The translations under genes and the position numbers were made by a program. The notes below the pieces were generated by a model. It saw only the letters and a program-made list of their open reading frames with translations, made no database searches and was not told the DNA's origin. Of a stretch of DNA of 64,000 nucleotides, positions 44,417-53,689 are shown in pieces (positions within the stretch are counted from its first letter, which is position 1; each line of letters begins with the position of its first letter). Source of the DNA: Sepioteuthis lessoniana (Eukaryota > Mollusca > Cephalopoda > Myopsida > Loliginidae); assembly GCA_963585895.1 (NCBI GenBank), contig OY757904.1, positions 9,602,599 through 9,666,598 of the forward strand, written 5' to 3'.

Positions 44417-44730
44417 ACAAGTGTAAGGGTTTTAAAAGACTATTCTATAATCAATTGCTTGAGTTTAAAGCCCTACTCTTTTTTATGTAGTGGAGGTCAA
44501 TCACCGAGAGGTAATCACTTTCCGGTGATCTGAAGAAGCAAGCAGTGGGGATCATTTTATAAAGAAAGCGAATCAACAAAAACATTCTTAAACATAAACT
44601 CTTCTTTATTCTCTCAGAAATTTGAGTTACGAATCCTTTGTAATTGACGGTTAAATAAAAACTCACGACTCACGTTGTCGATTCTAGCATTCAACATATC
44701 TGTTTGTTAGAACCAGTCAAAATTATTTAA
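44417..44730. other. Unassigned DNA
   Basis: Nothing recognised. Confidence 0.45.
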
Positions 44731-45775
44731 TCTATCTATCTATCTATCTCTTACGGATATAGATTTCTTCGACATTGTCGTAGGATTTTTACAAGGATAC
44801 ACATTAGCACCATATTTGTTTATACACTGCTTAAATTACGTACTTCAAACATCCATAGACATAATAAAAGAAAATGGTTTTACATTGAAAAAGGCAAGTA
44901 GCAGACAATATCACGCAAATCTATGACATGCAGACTATACAGATGATCAAGCAGTTCTCTCAAATAAACCAGCCAAAGTGAATCCCGATTGTATGGCCAA
45001 GAGCATGCAGCAAAAGGCATTGGCCTCTCTGTGAATACAAATAAACCATTGTACATGTGTTTTAAACAAAAAGGTGCCAGCTTAACTCAAGTGTGTAAAG
45101 ACTCTAAAATTAGAAAACGAGTACGTGTACCTAGGTAGCAATATTTCATCCACTAAAAGTGACGTCAACATACGTCAAGCGAAGGCATGGATACAATTGA
45201 GAGGTTATCATATGGAAATCTGATCTATCCAATAAAATATAACGGGATTTTTTCTTGGCTACAGTTGTTTCCTTACTTCAATATGGATGTACCACATAGA
45301 CACAAAGAAAAGCTAAGTTCGCTTTCAGGCAAATACCGTTGGGAAAGGTATGAACCCACTTATCCTCCCAGCTATGGGTTAAATAGTACCACTACTGTTC
45401 TAGAAGAAGGGCTTTGGCATTAAATAACCTACAAAGGAACCAAACCAAACAAAGAAAAGCATTGAGAAAAAGCTAGATGGAAACTACACAATGTTGCGTG
45501 CTGTCTTGAACAAATCCCCAAAGACACACCCGACAAAAAAGAATCTGTACGATCACCTGCCTCCATGTGACAGAACTATTCAAATAAGACGAACATGACA
45601 TGTAGGACACTGTTGGAGAAGCAGAGGCGAACAAATAATGGACTTCTTCATATGGACGAGCTTGTGTTGGCCAACTAGCAGACTTCATCTTAGTTCAGAC
45701 AAAGGATGCTGCCTAGAAATCCTGATCGGAGCGGTGGATGATAGGGGTGGATGGTGAGCGTGCTGTCAGAGTGAC
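44731..45775 (+). pseudogene. LINE-Y copy 3: 5'-truncated, plus strand
   Basis: Starts immediately after (ATCT)n (44731-44749) with RT sequence around the LQGDTLAPYLFI-type motif. The catalytic YADD region is degraded near 44935. The C-terminal SVNTNK and STKSDVNIRQAKAW-like part continues to the 3' end with (GAC/GAT)n near 45780. A SINE-C lies inside at 45314-45448. Many frameshifts. Confidence 0.78.
45302..45460 (+). mobile_element. SINE-C copy inside LINE-Y, 12-bp target duplication
   Basis: ACAAAGAAAAGC lies at 45302-45313 and 45449-45460. The insert is 5'-truncated: it starts within the GTTCGCTTTC segment, and has the central domain (AATACCGTTGGGAAAGGTATG), GCTATGGGTTAAATAGTACC, the tail GGCTTTGGCATTAAATAACC and (AACCA)n. 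This gives a clean view of the SINE-C 3' end. Confidence 0.88.
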
Positions 45776-45915
45776 TTGATGACGACGATGATGATGGACA
45801 TATATATATATACAATTTTTGTACAGGCTTATTTTCTGTGCTCGGCAAATGATTGGCATACTTATCAGCAAAACCTGAGGGTATTTAAAACTTAAAAATC
45901 TAATTTTAAATTTCG

Positions 45916-46245
45916 AAATTCGTTTGTGATATATATATTTACCAACCCCTCCGCTCGGGCAGGATATGACGCAAAGTCAGTTTTTAAGCGGAGTTTAACA
46001 GGTTTGAATTCAGAGTTTTCCTTCTCCTAGACTAGTTGCCTCACCAAGGCTGAAGAACCCAGTCTGTCCTACTATTTACCCATAGCTGGAGGGAGAATAA
46101 TTGGATTGATACCTTTCCCAAGGGTATTAGTGCTATGTGAAATGCAATCAGTCTCGTCCAAGATTTGGACTCGTGTCGCCGTGTCCATTTCCTATGACGA
46201 TTACCATTACACCACGGGCACCTCCTAAAATTCGTTTGAAATATA
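45916..46245 (-). mobile_element. SINE-A copy, minus strand, with ~18-bp target duplication
   Basis: The element (45934-46227) is the inverse of the copy at 28862. Its head, on the minus strand, is TGCCCGTGGTGTAATGGTAA and its tail GCCCGAGCGGAGGGGTTGG. AAATTCGTTTGTGATATA (45916) and AAATTCGTTTGAAATATA (46228) are the flanking duplications, 16 of 18 matching. Confidence 0.9.
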
Positions 46246-47459
46246 AGTATCCTTGTTTATATAGTTCCTTGTCAATAGGTGACTTTAATACTCTTCTCCA
46301 TTTTTTCCATAATCCACATTTATAAACTGTGGCTCCATCATAAGATTTTAACTCATGAAAGATGAAGATAAAATTGGTAAATAATGGCACTATCCACATT
46401 GGTTCGATTCTTTCCAAGTTTAGGTCACCTCTCAGTAATTAAAGAATTTCTTTGATGGAACATTTCCATTATCACTCATTATAACTCATTTTCATTCTTC
46501 TTATTTCCCCCGTTTTTTATAAAATTAAACACTAATTAAAAATTATGTAAATTTTTCAATACTTGTAAAAGATATTGATAAAAAGAGTAAACAGATAAGT
46601 TTTCCTTTTACAGCATTTTAGTTGATGAAACTGACATGCAGTTATATTCTGTATCGTTATTTTAGTGCTTAGATTCTCATTTTTGATTGGTTGGTGTATA
46701 TCTAAATCATCAAAGGGTATGTTACATTGTGAAACATCATAGTTGGAACCGAAGAGTCTGCCTCGACGAAACATCTTTCCGCTAATTAGCTTTTGTTCTA
46801 AAGTGCCTGCTCATAGCGACATTCCGTGGTGTAAAATTTTACACAATGGTAGAACTGGGAAATACTGATAATGAGTTCCTTTGGTAAGGATTGAATTTCC
46901 ACAACAAACAATTTGCTGTAAGGCGCAATAATACATATACAGACACAAGCTTACATTCACACATACATGGATGTGCGTGCATGTAACACAAAATTCCTGA
47001 CATACACAAAGACTTAGGAATATAGATATTTACTATGTCGAACTTAGGGTCACGTGGAAAAAGTATAGTTTACGATAGAGTGGGAGGAGAGTCTATTTTT
47101 CCTGAAATATAGCATTTGAAAACTTCGTACATACTTGATTCTTGATCTGAAAAAGTTAACGTAGCGTTGACGCTGGATCAAAGGTACTTTGTGACTGTCA
47201 TTTTCTCATTTGTGTGATCATCAGAGCAAGAACTCATAGTCTGATAATTGCAGGGGCGAGAAACTGACACGTAACTTTATCATAGATCTACAAATGATCT
47301 ATAAACGATGTTAAGTCCTCTTTATTCATGAATATAGAAAACATTCATCATCGATTATATATGTATATATATATATATGGACTCTACCATTGGGCGCGAC
47401 ATATGAAGGCTCAACAGATAAGTTAAGGATATGAACCACTGTACTATCAATAGAGATAA
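46246..47459. other. Unassigned DNA
   Basis: Short AT tract near 47357-47378. Nothing recognised. Confidence 0.45.
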
Positions 47460-47645
47460 TCTGATTATAGTGGTTAAAGGCTGTGATAAGGCAACCAGGA
47501 TTTTTGCATGTGTGTTGATAATAGAAAAATTATGGTAAAGGGCTGTGATATGACAACCATGATTTTTGCATATGCTGAAAAATAGAAGAATTGTGGTAAT
47601 TGGCTGTATTAAGACAACTCGGATTTTTATATGTAATAATAACTC
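47460..47645 (+). repeat. ~60-bp imperfect tandem repeat, three copies
   Basis: Units share GGCTGTGATAAGGCAACCAG or variants, then GATTTTTGCAT and an ATAGAAAAAT-like end. Unit lengths about 65, 61 and 50 bp. The minus-strand frame across it is a repeat translation. Confidence 0.8.
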
Positions 47646-47999
47646 CTGTACCATAAATAAACAAATAGAAAAAATCTGTTAGTTCTAATGCATAAAGTTA
47701 CACACAAACGAATAAGTGAAATATTCCCCGAAAGATTTTGTATTAAAAACCCCTGCTTGGGTTGTAAATTTCAAGATGTTTTTTGGCGTATTTATGTTCC
47801 ACGCTTAAATCGTCGGTAAAGCAGGTACGATAATTTTTGAAACTCTGATGACTGATCTGTAAATATCTGGTTAGATGGCTGCTCTAAAGAAATTAATCCC
47901 AAAGAAATCTTGCAGTCATTTTCAAACGAATTTATAAGTCATTTGGTGAGTAATTACCATTCTGTGTCAGAATAAGTTATGCTAAATAAATAAAGTGGT

Positions 48000-48292
48000 T
48001 TCTTTGTTTAATGGCATATCAGCATTCGTGGGTTATTTAATGCCAAAGTCATCCTTGTTGAAGAAAAGCAGTGATATTATTTATTTTGGTTTAGTTTCTT
48101 CGTTTAACGGTACATCAGCATTTATGAGTTATTTAATGCCAAAGTCATTCTTGTCGAAGAACAATAGTAAAATTATTTAACCCATAGCTGAAGGGATAAG
48201 AGGGTTAATACTAAGGGTATTAGTCTGATATTGATCGCAATAACACAACTGTCACCGTCCAACGGGTTCGCCGCTACACCATGGGAAATCTC
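48000..48292 (-). mobile_element. SINE-C copy with duplicated 3' tail, minus strand
   Basis: The right part (48090-48292) is a complete SINE-C: on the minus strand GGTGTAGCGGCGAACCCG head, CTAATACCCTTAGTATTAACC, CAGCTATGGGTTAAATAAT, and tail. To its left a second tail block (48000-48085) repeats TTTAATGGCATATCAGCATT, GGGTTATTTAATGCCAAAGTC and TTGAAGAAAAGCAG. So the 3' third is present twice in tandem. Confidence 0.82.
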
Positions 48293-48294
48293 CC

Positions 48295-49529
48295 AGTAAA
48301 TGAATGTTTTTGGTACCTGTGCCAAGGTAAAGGTTCCCAAGAAATCACTTGTGAGTTCAATAACGACCTAGTTATTGATGTATTTGACTTAGCATTTACC
48401 TATATTAGAACTTATTTTTTTACCAGTTTGGAATAGCGCCGGCTCTTGGGTGTCTGGGAGCATATTTAATTTCGTCCCTGTTCTTTAAGTTCCAATATCA
48501 GAAAGAGTATATCCCGTGATACACTAACACTGAATAAACGGAAGGAAAGACAAAATAAACACATGTGAACATATGTAAAACATGTAATACACGACTAAGA
48601 ACACATGTAAGAATTATAAGCAACGTGTTCCAAACGGAGGAATTACATGAACAAGCGGCACACAAAAGGAGGCACCAAAATTAGGAAATTTTTCTTAACT
48701 TCTTTGACTATTCATAACTTGTGGGCTGATTCTTCATTGCTGAGATGAAGCAAAATAGTTTGCTTGAGTTTGAGACAAAGTCCCCCTTCTGTTCAATGAA
48801 GAGAGCTATAAAATAAAGATTTTCTCAGTTCGAAGACGGAAAACAAACAGAGGAAGTTAAAGAGGTTTCTGTTCTCCCGTGACCAGTGGACACGACGTGA
48901 TGAGACACGTGATGTGGTGAGATATGTGAATGGAAAGACATGCCCACAATTCCAAGAAATGCAATTATTTTTTGATTCCTACTACTACATATAATTCTCT
49001 GAGTAAAACAATAGCGATAATATCTTATGAGATTTAGCTCTTATAGAGATTTGCTATTTTATAATCGTTATCTTATGCGAACAAATATCAACTCTGAATC
49101 TACCCTTTGTTCTACAACTCTAATATTCGATACTCAATATGCAACGAAACTTACATGACTTATATGAGGTTTTATTAATTCGTTTATTGACTGATTGATT
49201 TGAACAGCATGTCAACCCGTTTAGGGCTATTTTATGCTTAGAGATTAGAGAATTGCGTTCATTATGCGTTTATATTTACCCTTTTTGTATTGTTTCTTAA
49301 GAGTTTTTCCATTCAGTTATATCAAGTATATCTAATATAACTAATTTGTATACAATAATATAGTTTCAAGTATTCCAATCAAATAGTAATAACTCTATGG
49401 TTTCAAGTGATTATTTAGATTTGATGATCATCATTTGTTTGCACGCAACCATAAGTAACTAATAATAATCTTTATTGAACTATCATAGCTTTAAGTAACG
49501 ATTCTGATAACAAATAATTTTAAATTCAG
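48295..49529. other. Unassigned DNA
   Basis: ACAGCATGTCAACCCGTTTAGGG near 49205 may be a lone SINE-C/CR tail in inverse orientation. Nothing else recognised. Confidence 0.45.
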
Positions 49530-50115
49530 TCGACTGGGGCTGTAGAATACACCGACTACATCTTCACAGAGGGGTAAGACTTCCCCCACACAACGAGTGT
49601 TCAAAACATGATACTAACAATCTGATGGTGAGGCTCCAGTAATGCTGGAGCTTTGAGGAATGCGGAATACCCCTTCATTGTCATCGCTCCACTCTGGCCC
49701 GGAGTGGTAGCACCTGATTAAGTCCAATCTATGTGTCAAATACAAATGTTTGACATTTAAACTAAAATGCAAACAAATGTCTTATGCTAAACTGAATCAC
49801 TTGAAATAGAACTGTGTAATCATTTAACTGAGTGAAACAAATGACTGATGTTTAATTGAATTGTTAACGATATATAGCAATTCTTGAAAATGTTTAACTG
49901 TGTGCAAACAAATGATGAATAGAAAATTGAATTATTCGTATGAGACATAAATAAGTGAAACCATTTAACTGTGTGCAAAAAAAAAAAAAAATGAGCTCAG
50001 ACGCGTTTAAAAATTTTATCTACAAAATGAGCTGAGAAATCAATATTCGATATATATGTATGAAATGGATTTGGCATTAAATAACCTACAATGGTTGATA
50101 TGCCATAAAGGTAAA
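49530..50115 (+). mobile_element. Composite repeat (CR), complete layout, plus strand
   Basis: Core 49530-49745 (GGGGCTGTAGAATACACCGAC, CAATCTGATGGTGAGGCTCC, GGAGCTTTGAGGAATGCGG, TCTGGCCCGGAGTGGTAGC). Degenerate array 49746-50010 (TTTAACTGTGTGCAAACAAATG words, four or five imperfect units). Tail 50066-50110 (GGATTTGGCATTAAATAACC, GTTGATATGCCATAAAGG). The shortest uninterrupted copy, useful as a reference. Confidence 0.8.
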
Positions 50116-50184
50116 CCAAGCAAAGTGAATTTCCATTTATATTGCATCAAGTATCCCTAACGAATACGAATAATTTTCTAATAG

Positions 50185-50425
50185 ACACATTAGATCAATA
50201 GATAGAGCACTATCAGATATTACTACGCCGGGTTAGAGTGGCTCTGGGAGTAGGGTAATAAAATAGTATGCTCCAGATCTCTACAATTAGTGCCTTATCA
50301 TCAGATGCAGATTAGTGACGGACCCAAGACCCCATTTTTTTGGAAAGAGGAGGAGTCTTGCCTCTCTGCTGGAGATCCATAGCGTATTATAAGCTCCACC
50401 GATTTATGCAGGTGGATTGATTGAT
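50185..50425 (-). mobile_element. CR core copy, minus strand, diverged
   Basis: GAGCACTATCAGATATTAC, GGGTTAGAGTGGCTCTGGGAG, ATAGTATGCTCCAGATCT, GTCTTGCCTCTCTGCTGGAG and GCGTATTATAAGCTCC follow the inverse core order. Array and tail are absent. Confidence 0.68.
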
Positions 50426-50639
50426 AAATATTTCCATTTCTGATTAAAAAAACATTTTTTAGACCAGATAGAATAATATAGTAGAAATATTTTTGAAAAT
50501 CCCTTCAAAATTAAAATTCAATGTTTCAGCATAGATATTATTTAGTTCTATCCCCTTTTTATTCCTCCCAGAAAGAATGTTGATTTTCATTTGATCCAAT
50601 TTCGCCCAACAACTTCACCTTCGACATCGAATGAAAAAT

Positions 50640-51020
50640 ATTGACTTTTCAACGCCTCTTGCAATGTCCCCATGCTTAATTCCCTGTTTTCTTTGAATCA
50701 TGGCATCCACTCTTCTCGTACATCACGGAAATCGATTATCCTGGTATTTACTCATTAAACTCTCTCATCTTGCCATTACAAGAGCGTTTGGCATGTCGGA
50801 ACCACTAGCGAACATTTTGCACATTCATACAATCATCGCCGTAAATTACGTTTTTTTCAAATCTGCGAAAGACGATTGGCGCGCAATTCTACGACCCAAA
50901 ATTATATCACTGATTGCTATTTTATGCGAAACTCAAATGTGGTATACATGGCTAGAACTATTGAATAGCCTGATCGAATATCTTGACAATTTGAATGTAA
51001 TCTTTTTGTGTCCTGTATGA
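50640..51020 (+). other. Unrecognised open frame of 106 codons
   Basis: An open frame (ATG at 50700) reaching into the next CR fragment. Composition is somewhat GC-richer than its flanks and the protein has no low-complexity bias, but no motif, signal peptide or family is recognised. The minus strand also reads in part (SDIILGRRIARQSS, DMPNALVMAR), so the true orientation, if it is coding at all, is unclear. Most likely a chance frame or an unknown repeat. Confidence 0.2.
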
Positions 51021-51170
51021 CATTAAATTGCATCAGATGGTGAGGCTTCAATTCTGGAGCTTGATGTAGTGTAGAGTGCCCATTCACTGACATTGTTCCC
51101 AGGTATATGCTGACCCGGAATGGAAATATCAGTTAGGGTTACACCCATTGATCAAATAGATTAGTTTAAA
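51010..51170 (+). mobile_element. CR core fragment, 3' half
   Basis: TTAAATTGCATCAGATGGTGAGGC, TCTGGAGCTTGATGTAG, CCATTCACTGACATTGTTCCC and TGACCCGGAATGG match the second half of the core. Confidence 0.65.
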
Positions 51171-51349
51171 AATCATTAGTTTTTGATCAGGATACGTAGA
51201 ACCATATACCATATTATTAATATTAGGAAGGCATGAAACCTAAAGATTATCAATAGTTACTTGAAAAGATATAATTGCTTGCAAATTATGAGTAGTAGAT
51301 AAGAATATTTCAAACCAAAAAGTTATTATAAGATTGAAAAAAATTACTG

Positions 51350-52320
51350 CATCATTATCATCATTAATATCAAGGCGTACTGATAGCAGGGGATCCCTTG
51401 ACTCATTCTCTCATAATCCGTCCCAATCAGTCATGACTTTTGGTGAGTCCCCCAGACAGCATCCTATTTTCGCACAGAGTTAATGGCAGTACATTTTGCT
51501 CGTCAGCCAACACTGCTGAAGTCCACCGGAGAAAGGCGCTTATGAGTTTGTCCTTACTTCTCCAACAGTGCTCAGCATATCTTGTTCGTCTTACTAAGAT
51601 TGTTTGAGATATAGGAAATAAGTGGCCGTGTAATTGCTGCTTTGTAGGGTGCTGCTTCCAGGATTTGTTGAAAAGACAACGGAGTATCCTTGAATAGTTC
51701 CTATTAAGCTTTTTCTCCATGCATTTTGTTAAAATTCAATTTGTGCAACGATACATTCCAGTCGCAACTAATACAACAGGAAAATGTACAAGCACCCTTG
51801 TCCTCCAGCTATGGATTAAATAGTACCACTGTTGTTCTACAAGGATGGCTTTGGCATTAAATAACTCACAGTGGTTGATATGCCATTAAACATTTTATCT
51901 GAGAGATCAGATTTGTATTTGATCGTAAAACCATCAATAGTAGTCCATGGTTTAGCTATGCTTACATTAACATCGCTTTCCGTAGATGAAATATTGCTAT
52001 CGAGGTTTATGAACTAATTTACTAATTTGAGATGCTTAGTTTTGATTAGAAGATGGCACCATCTTGATTAAAACCTATGAACTCTGTTTTATCAGCATTT
52101 ACATAGATACCAATACTTCTTGATGTCTGCTCCAGGCTATGCAGCAGAGATACGGCTGGAGCTGGTGCATATGCGAACAGCGCAAGATCATCAGCGTAGT
52201 TTGCATCAGTCATAGTCTCTGAATGATATCGTCTACTCTTTACCTTTTTTTTTAAATTTAGGGTGAAACCTATTTTTTTCATTAGATCTCTTGACATGCC
52301 ACTGAAATCAATCAATAGAA
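51350..52320 (-). pseudogene. LINE-Y copy 4: RT end and C-terminus, minus strand
   Basis: The right end carries the catalytic motif intact as NYADDLALFA (near 52200), followed by SIGIYVNADKTEFIGFNQDG (near 52090). After a SINE-C insertion (51780-51900), the C-terminal part continues: MEKKLNRNYSRILRCLFNKS, QHPTKQQLHGHLFP, RTRYAEHCWRSKDKL (51720-51540). It ends at an (ATC)n-like tract near 51355. 5'-truncated; frames are broken by indels. Confidence 0.83.
51780..51900 (+). mobile_element. SINE-C 3' fragment inserted in LINE-Y copy 4
   Basis: CCTCCAGCTATGGATTAAATAG, GGATGGCTTTGGCATTAAATAAC and GTTGATATGCCATTAAAC lie between two parts of the LINE that are adjacent in other copies. 5'-truncated. 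Target duplication not clear. Confidence 0.75.
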
Positions 52321-52329
52321 CTTATCTAA

Positions 52330-53035
52330 ATTATCGAATACATGTCCAAAAATATTTATATCTATTAGCGACGTCACAAAACATAAGACATTTCTTATCA
52401 ATCAACGATCATACTGTCTCAATGATGAATAATCTACAAATCAAGCAGTGTATTTCTATATACCAGGAGGTTAAACGTGAAAGAAGAAAGTCCAGTCTGC
52501 ACGTGTCTTTAGAGGAGGAGGAAGAGGCGATTGAAATGAAAACAGCGATGAGAATAAAAAGTGTTCGTGCTCTGTACAATTATTTTCTCGCAAATCCCTT
52601 TCCTTAAGGCACGAAAAACCCACTTGCATTCTCAAGCGAACTAGAATTGATATTGGGTATCACGCAAAGAAATCTCGCAGAAACAGCATTGAACTAACAC
52701 TAAAAAGAATCGTTTCTGTTGTCGTATTACAAGCAAGGCGAATATATTTGCTCGTCTCTTGACGTTAGGAACCAGAATGAGGACGTGGCTTGTAAAGCAA
52801 TGCTAATAACTCAGAACTTGAATAAAATAAAAAAAAAAAAACAATTCGGCTAACATGGTTATCGACATGGAAGATGGAATCAAGATTTATTTAATACTTT
52901 TTGTGTTCTATTAATTTCACAATAATACCTTTTGAAGGCATGAGTCCTCGTCTCCCAGAAGCCCATCGCGTTATCAGAAATTTAGCAATGGTTGCTGCAG
53001 CTGTAAGCAGTTAGGTCAGCGAATTTTCTCTTTTT
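52330..53035. other. Unassigned DNA
   Basis: Nothing recognised. The plus frame 52263-52607 begins in antisense LINE sequence and has no known domain. Confidence 0.45.
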
Positions 53036-53040
53036 CTTGG

Positions 53041-53335
53041 ATGTATGTATTTACCAACCTCTCCATAGAAGCGGGATGTGACACAAGGTCAATATTTAAG
53101 CTGAGTTTAATGAGTCTGAATTCAGAATTTGCCTTCTCCTTGACCAGTTGCCAAACCAAAGCTGAGGAACCTAGGCTGCCCTACCATTTACCCATAGCCG
53201 GAAGAAGTATACTTGGATTAATAACTTTCCCAAGGGTATTAGTGCTATATGAAATGCAAACAGTCTAGTCCAGGACTTGAACTCAGGTCGTCGAGACCAT
53301 TTCCTACGACGTTAACCATTACACAATGGGTATTT
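53041..53335 (-). mobile_element. SINE-A copy, minus strand
   Basis: Inverse SINE-A: tail TACCAACCTCTCCATAGAAGC at the left, central domain (inverse of CTAATACCCTTGGGAAAG), B box inverse GGACTTGAACTC near 53274, and head inverse TTAACCATTACACAATGGG. Diverged about 15-20% by eye from the 28862 copy. Confidence 0.82.
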
Positions 53336-53344
53336 CGTTTTTTT

Positions 53345-53590
53345 GAATGTATGTATTTACCTAACAACTACACCATGGGCAGGGTCTGGCACAAGGTCAT
53401 TTTTTATGCATAGTAAAACTGGTTTGCATTTTCCTTGTATACTAACGAAGACTAAAGAAACTGACTGCCCAACTAATTGCCATAGTTCGGGAGGGAAATA
53501 GGTTGGTTCATGCCATTCTGAAGTGTATTAGCATTAGAATATGACCATCAAAAGATGGTTTCACTCAAACCATATGTCTGAACCTTCTCG
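53345..53590 (-). mobile_element. SINE-A copy in tandem, minus strand, older
   Basis: Begins GAATGTATGTATTTACC, like the left end of the preceding copy. It then follows SINE-A order (GGCACAAGGTCATTTTT, CATAGTTCGGGAGGGAAATAGG, TTCTGAAGTGTATTAGCATT) with much more divergence and no clear B box. Confidence 0.6.
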
Positions 53591-53689
53591 CTCTTCGCGC
53601 GGGTAAAAAAGGGGTGCATTCTGTTGAGATTGGAGCTATGGTTCCAGTGTTCGAAAAATCAACTAAAAACACACAAACACAAACAAAAA

